Positions 45,901 through 52,503 of a stretch of 64,000 nt of DNA are shown here, piece by piece. This DNA is from an uncultured Eubacterium sp. (lineage in GTDB: Bacteria; Bacillota; Clostridia; Peptostreptococcales; Anaerovoracaceae). The notes below the pieces were generated by a model. That model had not been told where the DNA came from. It worked only from the letters and a program-made list of their open reading frames with translations, and searched no databases. The translations under genes were made by a program, and so were the position numbers. The stretch spans positions 1-64,000 of the forward strand of contig UQRM01000002.1 in NCBI GenBank assembly GCA_900543485.1. The letters run 5' to 3'. Position 1 is the stretch's first letter. Each line of letters starts with the position of its first letter.

Positions 45901-46883
45901 GTTCTCTCTGCCGGAAGCTCTTCATCTATCGGAATGTACGCACAACCTGCCTTCTGGATCCCCACGATCGCCACGGCCTGATCTATGCAGTTATCCATAT
46001 ACACTCCGACATATCCGCCTCTCACCCCCAGATGGCTGTACAGCTTCTGCGCGACCTGATTAGTCCTTTCGTCAAATTCACGATATGTGAGCCTGACATC
46101 TCCTTCCTCGACGGCCGTATTGGAAGCGTAAGCAACTGCGTGCTCTCTCATGACATCTATTACCGTCCCGCTGATACAGCCATGCGGCTCGCCATGCTCC
46201 ATCCCTTTTATCCTTTGGATCTCGCTGTCTGACAGCACCTCCACTTCGGACAGCCTCGCACTGCCGTCACAGGCCATGAATTTTCTTATCTGCGAAGCGA
46301 TGCTGTCGATCGTGCCTTCGTCATACAGTTCTTCTGCAAAACCGCATCTGACGCTCCCCTTCTCGCTGCATAAGTAAAACACCACATCGGCATCATACGT
46401 ATCCTGCGCTTCCGGATAGAGCCCATCCTCCCGTATTATTGTCTTCAGCCCCGGGACGTATTCGTTTCCCTTCATTTCAAAATGCTCGAGAGCTTCGCTG
46501 AAAGTTTCGCTGTGGTTCAGCGCTTCTTCCCTCCTGGCTGCGATCTGTCGCTTCAATTCCGCAACCTGCATATCCGCCGACAGATTTGCCACATATCCTG
46601 TAAGCGCCGCTCCCTTTTGACTTTCTTTTCCTGCCGACAGACCGATCATGACATCGTTCTTCATCAGGTTTTTAGACATCACAAAGCTGACGGCCGCGGC
46701 GAAGCTGACAGCAAAGGGCCACTTCCCATCTGAAGCGAAATCGCCTCCGCCCGTACCGAGGTCGATATACGTCTGTGTTCTTTCCCTCAACGGCGTCACC
46801 CTCGGCCTGTCCGTATAAAATCCATCCGATTCATACGTTTCGCCCAACACCGTATTCCAGTATTCCAAATCTTCTCTTCTCAT
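39945..46883 (-). CDS. NRPS: C(truncated)-A1-T1-Cy-A2-T2-C
   Basis: This 2312-residue synthetase starts with only the C-terminal lobe of a condensation domain (1-225, no HHxxxDG), typical of an initiation module. A1 240-725 (YTSGTTGKPKG near 395-405, NYGPTEN); pocket residues by eye D-P-L-T-I-G-N-V, substrate unassigned. T1 735-805 (Ser770). Heterocyclization domain 830-1255 with DGLIIDGWS (965-973), the DxxxxDxxS signature. A2 1285-1775; pocket by eye D-M-Y-N-I-G-V-L-W, close to cysteine-type pockets. T2 1790-1860 (Ser1826). C 1885-2300, HHILVDA (2016-2022; Gly replaced by Ala, His and Asp kept). It should make an aminoacyl-thiazoline (oxazoline if A2 picks Ser/Thr) and hand it on. Confidence 0.93.
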   Translation of the reverse strand: MRREDLEYWNTVLGETYESDGFYTDRPRVTPLRERTQTYIDLGTGGGDFASDGKWPFAVSFAAAVSFVMSKNLMKNDVMIGLSAGKESQKGAALTGYVANLSADMQVAELKRQIAARREEALNHSETFSEALEHFEMKGNEYVPGLKTIIREDGLYPEAQDTYDADVVFYLCSEKGSVRCGFAEELYDEGTIDSIASQIRKFMACDGSARLSEVEVLSDSEIQRIKGMEHGEPHGCISGTVIDVMREHAVAYASNTAVEEGDVRLTYREFDERTNQVAQKLYSHLGVRGGYVGVYMDNCIDQAVAIVGIQKAGCAYIPIDEELPAERTRQIIEDADVSVVFCLEKNMAELLKLQQACANLREIICMDSSGYRTEELSKQPVGAVVGPEDTAYAIYTSGTTGKPKGVAVSHGALMELCSSSDIYDIDETSRSLRYVKVGFDPSVLEVFPFWMRGAAVVNMPGELRTDLDGLSDFMREKRITHVTLPTQVCEQMQGYDNEFLKVMITGGDKLKAFRKTSPYRLLNNYGPTENTVSTTIFEVDRGYKSIPIGRPFGNTAVYIVDQYGRRQAEGVPGELWIGGGRLAEGYINNRELTDSVFFSSDLLEEKRVYRSGDIARWLPDGNLDFAGRIDNQVKISAFRIETEEVEAVMSAIGGVESTVVSAISGNDGQKALCAYYTGNPELSEAWLRDELKRTLPPFMIPKYFVHLQEIPLTLNGKIDYRKLPVPGIRASELLKPENEREEKMWRLWRDVLGTDKFGVTDDFFQAGGNSIQAMRLISEWNRSGEPAIAFSEMTAEPSVRAMCMKIAERAHNDETPEGDERRVPALDLKERYEPFNLSQMQQAYFVGRRGEMHLGQVPTHSYIEFTCEDYDSSRFLCAVKKLMERHDMLHARFLEDGRQFVMEHYDVRIDEEDLSSLPQEEQQRRVEEIRREMSGMARDCFRESLVTVRVSLLGGERALIHFYSDGLIIDGWSLELLMRDMEYFYEDIARDMPDTPLLFRNYVEFMESRRHTAEYRKSEAFWLKKIPELPEAPALPMKQTGKGAETIEVCKHTGTLSKDEWNRFEAACRKFGFTSFTGLLTAFGEVVGAWSKKKDFCINVPTFNRMAAGGMADNTVGECASFFLFAMEHSRSSFIEKAERNRRELALLMEHDSYTGIDVQRKISQMKGSVGDYSIPVVFTSLLDIPAVEQKHFKKTFVMTHTSQVWIDAVAQYCNDRIEFSWDCVDNLFEDGVAENMVRAFVSRLKQLGEREEAWHEAAGLDVPEAREAAERINNVRMDLGNMTLGQLLAEGRRKFGSRIAAVQGNDALTYDMFYDLVRGHAAEMKRAGVKPGDVVAIAIEKSFDQLAATVAAVMTGAVYLPLDVHLNEERIRYCIEEAGSKAAVFDSDTKHLMKNISENVRSYNADEVTPPDGGCELHVESRTMDDLFCIIYTSGSTGRPKGVMIQQRGLINALLYTNRYYDVTEDDKVLTVTNLSHDMSMYDLFGMLIAGGCIVLPDKRDVKNPKHWIELINRHGVSIWNSAPALMEMMLEIMSLENISGLQTVRLAIMGGDVMRKTVPASLWKHNPDMKVVNVGGPTETTLWNIHHEVTREDLERNRIPYGLPMANTKYYILNEILEICPVYTEGIMYVEGVGVTRGYLNDEEQTAAKYITNPYTGNRMYCTGDVGRYLESGEIDIIGRDDLQIKINGKRIELEEIEQVVYENKDIAFAAAVLLREENAISLYCRCISDIREEDVRKELEKKLPDYMLPKYITFIESVPLSRNGKVDRKALAQIRISNAAAEVTRDDEYVTDGERKLIALYNRVIGTQRTMPESNFFSLGGDSLKAIKLLYEVNSEFNTALTLTDIFNNPSVRGLASYIQTISEEDMDKLTIRKCQDTGGIPLGLAQEGIWFVNRSVEDQDCGQRYNLVGSMEIGASLDVENFAEAINKTVDCCRGLRAEIYEDDYRPYQRTVDELTIDLTCEDRSGESAEDVRRSFEDEEMRRRYVLEKAPLFNFRLGRAEEGIYVFTMGIHHILVDAYSVNLILRKIKEIYFDLEEGRNREYAEDVSFQDFASWQTDAYRDGLFDGDIDYWKEKLAGELTRIELSETELSTWDHFEGGVCDLPLDADELSRLKELCSNMEMTVFAGLTTIYYMFLAWLCGADDICLGSASSGRVRSEIRSTVGNFANVLLLRTTVRPDDSFSSLARRVKETMDGAYAHQSLPFEKVAERACLSYEYRDLPYKLLIDYIDLEDDSRRGIFGDFEYTRQLSAADLDLFIQSVNDEFQFQFYYKKRLFAEDEIEEFAGLIQDILSAAVEAPDKPWNDYDL

Positions 46884-46901
46884 TATTCCATTTACCTTGT
46901 C

Positions 46902-47663
46902 TCATCTGAGATGCGTTTCTATTCTCCGCTTTAAATCTCTGCAGAGCTCTTCTTTCCTGTCTTTGATAAAAAAATGCCCGCCTGCGAATTCCATCATGCT
47001 GAATTCCGAAAGGGTGTATTTTTCCCAGCTTCTCGCCTGGGTACTGCCTGCCATCCTGTCTTCGGTCCCGTAATACACGTGGACGGGAGCCTCGATACGC
47101 CGGCTTCTGTTTATACTGTAGCTTTCAATCAGCTTAAAATCCTGTCTCAGGATCCTGATATACAGGTCCAGATATTCCGGATAATCCCAGAGCTCCTTTT
47201 CCAGACCGCCATACCTGTTTACTTCTTCTATAAATTCATCCTCGGGGAGGCTGCTGATTCCCGCCTCCGATATATCTTCATCAAGGCTTGTGGCCGATAC
47301 GAACACCTTCTCCGCCTGCAGTCCCATTCTGTCTTCTATCGTCTGTTCAAACTTGTATGCCAGCATACCGCCCATGCTGTGTCCGAACAGAAAGAAGGGT
47401 ATGTCTCTCAACAGCGGTTCCAGGCCTTTGAAAAGGCTTTCCGTAAGAACCTCCGCATCGGTAACAAAGTCTTCGTTTATACGGTTTTCCCTTCCCGGCA
47501 GCTGTACCGGAACCACCTCTATGCTGTCTCCCATCAGGCTTTTCCAGGCTGCATACTGACTGGCGCCTCCACCTGCGAAAGGAAAACATATCAGCCGGCA
47601 CTGCGGGCAGCGTTTCGGGGTCCTGAACTGAACCCATCCGTCGAATTCACTTTTTGCCGCCAT
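46902..47663 (-). CDS. Type II thioesterase
   Basis: This 253-residue alpha/beta hydrolase is a free-standing editing thioesterase that clears wrong or stalled groups from carrier domains. It has the oxyanion-side motif FPFAGGGAS (27-35), the nucleophile Ser96 in GHSMGG, an Asp-containing GTEDRM and the His in GGHFF near the C-terminus, the order of the GrsT/TE II family. GAGG lies 9 bp before the ATG. It sits 4 bp after the CCR gene and 18 bp before the NRPS. No subunit carries a fused terminal TE; release is more likely by the reductase domain. Confidence 0.94.
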   Translation of the reverse strand: MAAKSEFDGWVQFRTPKRCPQCRLICFPFAGGGASQYAAWKSLMGDSIEVVPVQLPGRENRINEDFVTDAEVLTESLFKGLEPLLRDIPFFLFGHSMGGMLAYKFEQTIEDRMGLQAEKVFVSATSLDEDISEAGISSLPEDEFIEEVNRYGGLEKELWDYPEYLDLYIRILRQDFKLIESYSINRSRRIEAPVHVYYGTEDRMAGSTQARSWEKYTLSEFSMMEFAGGHFFIKDRKEELCRDLKRRIETHLR

Positions 47664-47667
47664 GAGT

Positions 47668-48915
47668 CTACGCCTCTTTCCCCGCGGCTCCGATCAGCGC
47701 CACTGCGTTTCCACTGGTGGTATTGTTCTCATACATGGACTGCTGGCATTTTGATATTTCGTCGAAGGTGACTATTTCGCCTACTGAGACAGGCAGCCCC
47801 TTTTCCACCAGAAGCCTGAGATACTCCTTTCCCTCCTCCAGCACTGCCGCGTGGGAACCCTGAAGACGTTTGAGGTTGAGCCACAGATATCTCAGATCCA
47901 GCGTCCCTAAGAATCCCGTTGTCGCTCCGCAGATGACCACCATGCCCTTCTCGGCGCACAGAAACATCGATGTGGGCAGAGTGTCCCTCCCCGGATGCTC
48001 GAGAATTATGTCCGGATTTCTCTCCTCTCCGACCACTTCCCATATTCTTTTCCTCATCTTCAGGACATTGCGTATCCATCTGTTGTAGGCCTTTTTATCA
48101 CCGTAGAGGTCCTCTGTCAGCATACCCCAGTGATCATAGTCGCTTCTGTTTATGAACCCCTTAGCTCCCAGCTCCATGCACTGTCTTCCTCTGTCATCGG
48201 AGGATACTACCGCCACAGGGATGCCGCCCATTGCCTTTACGATGGGAATGGCGCTGCTGCCGAGTCCGCCCGCTCCGCCCCATATCAGCACGACATCGCC
48301 TTCTTTGATCCTGTTGCCCTCCCAGTGCGTAAGCATGCTGTATATCGTTCCGCCTGTCGCCGTGCATCCTGCAGCCTGTACCCATGTCAGCTCTTCAGGC
48401 TTGATAAGGCACTGCACGTCTTTAACTTTCGAGAACTGAGCGAAAGCGCCGAAGTTGCCTTCGTATCCCCAGATTCTGAATGTGGGGCTCACTCTCGGGT
48501 CTCTGGTCTTCCTGTATACCGGGCATGTTTTATCATACTGGATGCCCGTGCATATTACCTCATCTCCCACGTTAAAATCCGTCACATTCTTCCCCGTTTT
48601 ATATACGATCCCGCTCGATTCGCTTCCGCATATGAGGAATCCCCGTTTTTTCTCGTACCGCTGATGCGCATATATTACGTTTCGCGGCGTTCCCAGCGCC
48701 GCCCAGACTCCGTTGTAATTTATCCCGCAGGCCATATTGCACACCAGCATCTCGTCATCGCCTATTTCCGGCACATCTACTATCTCTTTTCTGAAAGCAT
48801 GCTCCGGCTCGCCAAGCCTGTCTTCCCGCAGAGTCCATGCGTACATTTTTTTCGGAATCACCCCGAGAGGCGGTACCTGTCCCACCTCATACAATTCTTT
48901 CGCTTTTTCTCTCAT
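47668..48915 (-). CDS. ccr: Crotonyl-CoA carboxylase/reductase family enzyme
   Basis: The 415-residue medium-chain reductase has the CCR hallmarks RIWGYEGNFGAFAQF, AAGCTATGGTIYSML, the NADPH loop GGAGGLGS (213-220), NRSDYDHWG and EHPGRDT. Aligned by eye to the CO2-holding residues described for Kitasatospora CCR (Asn81, Phe170, Glu171, His365) are Asn68, Tyr151, Glu152 and His307; only the Phe is changed, to Tyr. CCRs reductively carboxylate enoyl-CoAs to alkylmalonyl-CoA extenders. It is encoded between the exporter and the thioesterase, so it most likely supplies the PKS AT. It might instead only reduce enoyl thioesters. CCRs are unusual in Clostridia as far as I know. Confidence 0.88.
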   Translation of the reverse strand: MREKAKELYEVGQVPPLGVIPKKMYAWTLREDRLGEPEHAFRKEIVDVPEIGDDEMLVCNMACGINYNGVWAALGTPRNVIYAHQRYEKKRGFLICGSESSGIVYKTGKNVTDFNVGDEVICTGIQYDKTCPVYRKTRDPRVSPTFRIWGYEGNFGAFAQFSKVKDVQCLIKPEELTWVQAAGCTATGGTIYSMLTHWEGNRIKEGDVVLIWGGAGGLGSSAIPIVKAMGGIPVAVVSSDDRGRQCMELGAKGFINRSDYDHWGMLTEDLYGDKKAYNRWIRNVLKMRKRIWEVVGEERNPDIILEHPGRDTLPTSMFLCAEKGMVVICGATTGFLGTLDLRYLWLNLKRLQGSHAAVLEEGKEYLRLLVEKGLPVSVGEIVTFDEISKCQQSMYENNTTSGNAVALIGAAGKEA

Positions 48916-48935
48916 TTTAACTATCCTTCTGTCCC

Positions 48936-51158
48936 CTATTCCGTTCTTTCCTTTAACTCCGAAACCATATTCACACGCGTCACCTTGCCTTTAAGCACGG
49001 ACAGCGAAGCGAAATATGCGAAACACAGCAGTACCAGACAGATCAGCAGGCTCATCGGTGCGATATGCGCTTCAATGTACATGGAAAAGCTCTCGACCGT
49101 GTCCGCAAGAGCTGCCGTGCAGATTGCAAGCCCGAAAGGTATGCTCAGCAAAAATCCTATCGGAACAAGTATATGGTTCATGTTCAGCAGCATGCCGTTG
49201 ATCTCCTTCTTTCTGAACCCCAGTATCTTGAGCATGGTGATCGTGTAGCGGTTTTCCTCTATGATCATATTTACCGTAAGATATGTCACCGTGAAGCCAA
49301 TGGCGATACCGAGGATGATAAGTATATACATTACCATCATGACCGGCCCCAGGTAGTTTTCCAGCGATGTCCGCATGGAATCCTTGGAACGCTCCGAGAG
49401 GATCTCGCTTTCCGGATAATCCAGTTCCCTGTCGGACATGACAGCGGTGTAGAACCCGGCGTCAAGACCCAGGATCTCAGCCGCATTGTCAAGGCTCGTA
49501 TACAGCGCCACCTGCGTATTGTCGTCGATAATATCGCTTACAGTAACTGTCGTCTTCTCCATAGTTGCCGGATTGAAAAATGTGAATTTATCTCCCGCCT
49601 CTACTCCGTAGGTAGTTGCCGCCGCCATCGTCATATAATAACCGCCGTATTCCGCATCGTTTCCGGATACGGTGTTCAGGTTCACGAATTTCGAATCCTC
49701 CTCTATCCCGCTTAATCCGAATGAGACGTCGCTGCCTTCCACCTCAAAGGTTCCCGAAACGAAAGGCTCGCCATCCTCTATCTCTTCGCTCCTTGGCGAT
49801 GTGAAGTAATACTGGTACTGATACGAACCTGCGTTTTCAAGCCCCTTCTCTATGATATATTCGCAGGAATCCTTCATGACGAAGCCTGCGATCAACGATG
49901 TTCCCGCAATCATAAGCCCCAGGCACGCTATTATCGTTCTTCCGGGGTTGAGCAGCAGTCCGCGGATCTTAAACTTCGTTCGTGCCCGGATGTTTGAATG
50001 AGACAGCGCTTTCTTCATCTTGCTCAGATTCAGCCCCACATTTCCCCGCAGCAGCTCCTTGCTTGGATTTCTGAGCATTTTCATGACGACGAAATACGCT
50101 GTCAGCACGTATAAGACCGTAGGGATCAGAAGTCCTGCCAGCATGCTGGCCGTGTTGTATGCCATTTCATACGGTACCGGTTCGAAATCGGTGAAAGTCA
50201 TATATGTATATCCCCTGGCAAAAGGGATGCCGGCTGCTATTCCCAAAAGGCTTCCTGCAATACCTGGGACCGCGGCAAACTTCATATAGTGCGCTGCGAT
50301 CTCCCTCTTCCTGTATCCGAGAGCCATGAGAACGCCGATCTGCTTCTGCTCACGTTTAAGCGTCCTCCCCAGGGTCAGTGTGATGATCAGCATAATGAGA
50401 ACGAACAGCACTGCGGAAATCATAACCCCCATGCTGCTGTAATTCTCACCCTGCACCTCGGTGTATTTTATCCTGGTGTTCGCATAGTCCGCAGTATAGC
50501 TGGTCATGTCGTATTCATCGTGCAGGCATTTTCTCACTTCCTGAGCGTTGTCTTCGCCATATCGTATGGAATAATACAATCCCGGGTTATCGAATTTGTC
50601 GAATGCCTCTTTGCTCACGATGGCCAGACCGAAGTCCTTGTTGTTGACATATGTCTCCTGCCCGTTTTCAAGCATATAGACGTAATCGCCGCGGATGCAG
50701 TATCCCGTGATCCTGTACTCATCGCCTTCGATCTCTATGCTGTCGCCTATGTCGTATCCGTTTTCCTTCGCAAAGTTTTCAGTCAGCAGTATCTCATCTG
50801 CTCCATCCGCGTCCTGCCCTTCAGTAACGACATATCTGTTGACCTTCTCCGTTTTCTGAAATACGCGGACAGTCTTGTCATTTTCGCCGCTCTCTATATA
50901 TTTCTGTTCTTCAATGGTGACATTATATTTATCTTCCACGTCTCTGATGTCATCGCTGTTCATGGGCACAGCCGTATAATACTTGCCCTGCTCCACCTTC
51001 GTGCCCTTGAGGAATTCGTCCATGGTGTTGTTCAGAGTATCTCCCGTGGAAATGGATGCGATCAGAAAGGAAACCGTGAAAACGGTCAGCAGTATGCTGG
51101 ATATATAGAATGATCTGTTATGTCCGATGTTTCGAATTATGCGTTTGTTTATCTTCAT
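48936..51158 (-). CDS. MacB/FtsX-type ABC permease (740 aa)
   Basis: The protein has an N-terminal membrane helix (about 17-36), a large extracellular region, an FtsX core of three helices (about 240-360), another helix near 405-430, a second extracellular region and a final FtsX core (about 615-720). This two-FtsX layout is typical of Gram-positive antimicrobial-peptide and lipopeptide transporters. Its ATG overlaps the ATPase stop by one base, and the CCR gene begins 20 bp after its end. It is probably the export or self-protection system for the cluster product. Confidence 0.9.
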   Translation of the reverse strand: MKINKRIIRNIGHNRSFYISSILLTVFTVSFLIASISTGDTLNNTMDEFLKGTKVEQGKYYTAVPMNSDDIRDVEDKYNVTIEEQKYIESGENDKTVRVFQKTEKVNRYVVTEGQDADGADEILLTENFAKENGYDIGDSIEIEGDEYRITGYCIRGDYVYMLENGQETYVNNKDFGLAIVSKEAFDKFDNPGLYYSIRYGEDNAQEVRKCLHDEYDMTSYTADYANTRIKYTEVQGENYSSMGVMISAVLFVLIMLIITLTLGRTLKREQKQIGVLMALGYRKREIAAHYMKFAAVPGIAGSLLGIAAGIPFARGYTYMTFTDFEPVPYEMAYNTASMLAGLLIPTVLYVLTAYFVVMKMLRNPSKELLRGNVGLNLSKMKKALSHSNIRARTKFKIRGLLLNPGRTIIACLGLMIAGTSLIAGFVMKDSCEYIIEKGLENAGSYQYQYYFTSPRSEEIEDGEPFVSGTFEVEGSDVSFGLSGIEEDSKFVNLNTVSGNDAEYGGYYMTMAAATTYGVEAGDKFTFFNPATMEKTTVTVSDIIDDNTQVALYTSLDNAAEILGLDAGFYTAVMSDRELDYPESEILSERSKDSMRTSLENYLGPVMMVMYILIILGIAIGFTVTYLTVNMIIEENRYTITMLKILGFRKKEINGMLLNMNHILVPIGFLLSIPFGLAICTAALADTVESFSMYIEAHIAPMSLLICLVLLCFAYFASLSVLKGKVTRVNMVSELKERTE

Positions 51159-51856
51159 TAGAATTCCAGCTCCTCAACACTTTTCTTATCATTATTGGCG
51201 GTGTTTGATATGACTTTTCCGTCTTTTATGCGCGTAATACGGTCGGCCATGTGCTGGATCTCCTCGTTATGTGTTACGATAATAACAGTGGTGCCGAACT
51301 GCTCGTTTACCCTGGCGATGTATTTAAGAACCTCCTTGGATGATCTCGTATCAAGGGCTCCCGTAAGCTCATCGCAGAGCAGCAGTTGGGGATTTTTGAT
51401 CAGCGCCCGGGCAATCGCCACCCTCTGCTGCTGTCCTCCCGAAAGCTCCCTTGGGAAACGGCTCACATACTGTCCCATCTCCAGCGCTGCAAGGACGTCT
51501 TCGACAGACAGCGGATTTTTGGAAATATCTGCCACTACCTCGATGTTCTCCCTGACTGTCAGATCAGGTATCAGATTGTACGACTGGAAGACAAAGCCTA
51601 TATCCGATCTTCTGTATTCCGTCAACTGCTTCTGGTCCGCATTTTCAAGAGCTTTGCCGTCGACGCGCAGCGTCCCCGAATCCATGGTGTCGAGGCCTCC
51701 TATGATATCCAGAAGGGTGCTTTTTCCCGATCCCGACGGGCCCAGTACCACGCATATCCCGCCTTTTTCCAACTGAAAGTCGGCCCCGTCGAGGGCGTAT
51801 ACCAGCGCGTCGCCTTTACCGTATTTTTTTACCGCATTCTTGATTTCTATAAACAT
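51158..51856 (-). CDS. MacB/LolD-type ABC ATPase
   Basis: First gene of the biosynthetic operon. The 232-residue ATPase has Walker A (GPSGSGKST), signature LSGGQQQR, Walker B (LLLCDELTGALD, with Leu where Pro is usual) and a switch His (VVTHNEE). The ATG at 51856 follows AGGTGG; a GTG-initiated extension to 51925 would read through a leader hairpin and is unlikely. It pairs with the adjacent FtsX permease. Confidence 0.93.
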   Translation of the reverse strand: MFIEIKNAVKKYGKGDALVYALDGADFQLEKGGICVVLGPSGSGKSTLLDIIGGLDTMDSGTLRVDGKALENADQKQLTEYRRSDIGFVFQSYNLIPDLTVRENIEVVADISKNPLSVEDVLAALEMGQYVSRFPRELSGGQQQRVAIARALIKNPQLLLCDELTGALDTRSSKEVLKYIARVNEQFGTTVIIVTHNEEIQHMADRITRIKDGKVISNTANNDKKSVEELEF

Positions 51857-51900
51857 ATTCCACCTGCATGATACATCATGCCCTCCGTTAACTTCGTGCA

Positions 51901-51919
51901 CGCCGGAAGGTTCCCGGCG
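51901..51919 (-). other. Leader hairpin of the biosynthetic operon
   Basis: CGCCGG (51901-51906) pairs with CCGGCG (51914-51919) around a 7-nt loop in the untranslated leader, about 45 bp before the first start codon. No T run follows. Confidence 0.45.
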
Positions 51920-51941
51920 CTTCACAGCTTTCTCAAAATAG

Positions 51942-51958
51942 TTAGTTGTTACAAATTA
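51942..51958. promoter_or_regulatory. Secondary imperfect operator of the biosynthetic operon
   Basis: TTAGTTGTTACAAATTA is an imperfect 17-bp palindrome centred on the middle T. It lies 2 bp from the stronger operator, so the two may bind a repressor cooperatively. Confidence 0.4.
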
Positions 51959-51960
51959 GA

Positions 51961-51974
51961 TTAGTGTACACTAA
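51961..51974. promoter_or_regulatory. Main operator of the biosynthetic operon
   Basis: TTAGTGTACACTAA is a perfect 14-bp palindrome just downstream of the -10 element, covering roughly +6 to +20 of the predicted transcript. Length and symmetry fit a dimeric TetR/MarR-type repressor. The regulator gene is not in the window. Confidence 0.75.
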
Positions 51975-51986
51975 CTCAACGGCGAC

Positions 51987-52015
51987 ATTATACTTCTTTC
52001 CCATATTGCGGTCAA
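51987..52015 (-). promoter_or_regulatory. Promoter of the biosynthetic operon
   Basis: On the minus strand TTGACC (52015-52010) and a consensus TATAAT (51992-51987) are spaced by 17 bp. All twelve downstream genes are separated by at most 20 bp or overlap, so this is probably the only promoter. Confidence 0.85.
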
Positions 52016-52048
52016 TACTCATCCGCTGTTCATGATAAATAATGTCAA

Positions 52049-52079
52049 CAGGGCTGCCTGAAAGTATCAGACAGCCCTG
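52049..52079 (-). terminator. Hairpin after ridA
   Basis: CAGGGCTG pairs with CAGCCCTG, with CTGA/TCAG continuing the stem inside. No long T run follows. It separates the iscS-iscU-mnmA-ridA transcript from the biosynthetic promoter. Confidence 0.6.
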
Positions 52080-52122
52080 CTCGCATTTTCTCCGGTTGTT
52101 CCTGCCGCATCCGCATTTTCCG

Positions 52123-52503
52123 TCAGCGGATCGCGATGACTTCTATCTCACAAAGCGCACCCTTAGGCAGCTCCTTCACCGCCACGCATGACCTGGCCGG
52201 CTTCCCGGTGAAATATCCGGCGTACACCTCATTGAAATCGGCGAAATCCCCCATGTCCGCCAGGAAGCACATGGTCTTTACCACCCTGTCGGCGCCGGTG
52301 CCGGCCTCTTCCAGCACCGCCAGCACATTTCTGATGGCTCTGTCGGCCTGCGCCTTTATGTCGCCGCCTACCAGCTGGCCGCTGGCCGGATCCAGCGGTA
52401 TCTGACCCGATGTGTAGATCATACCGTTTACTTCAACAGCCTGCGAATACGGCCCTACCGCCGCAGGCGCTTTTTCCGTGTGAATTTTTTTCATCTCGCT
52501 CAT
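52123..52503 (-). CDS. ridA: RidA family enamine/imine deaminase
   Basis: The 126-residue protein matches RidA: GPYSQAV, a YTSGQI strand, the catalytic Arg in PARSCVAV and the Glu of CEIEVIA. RidA destroys reactive 2-aminoacrylate and related imines released by PLP enzymes. Its start overlaps the mnmA stop by 4 bp, so it is the last gene of the iscS operon; a link with cysteine-using enzymes is reasonable but not proven. Confidence 0.95.
   Translation of the reverse strand: MSEMKKIHTEKAPAAVGPYSQAVEVNGMIYTSGQIPLDPASGQLVGGDIKAQADRAIRNVLAVLEEAGTGADRVVKTMCFLADMGDFADFNEVYAGYFTGKPARSCVAVKELPKGALCEIEVIAIR

Noticed and set aside
43431..46232. A 933-codon open frame on the plus strand opposite the NRPS gene, and similar long ones opposite the PKS genes (for example 32123-33763)
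   Set aside because: They lie exactly antisense to well-supported domains, have no ribosome sites or recognisable motifs and read as low-complexity Arg/His/Ser-rich protein. They result from codon bias of the real genes.
46883..46901. Missing first half of the NRPS condensation domain hidden by a frameshift
   Set aside because: Only 18 bp separate the NRPS from the thioesterase gene, so no room exists for the N-terminal lobe.
51857..51925. Upstream GTG start for the exporter ATPase
   Set aside because: The extension would read through the leader hairpin, has no ribosome site and adds sequence atypical for the ATPase family.
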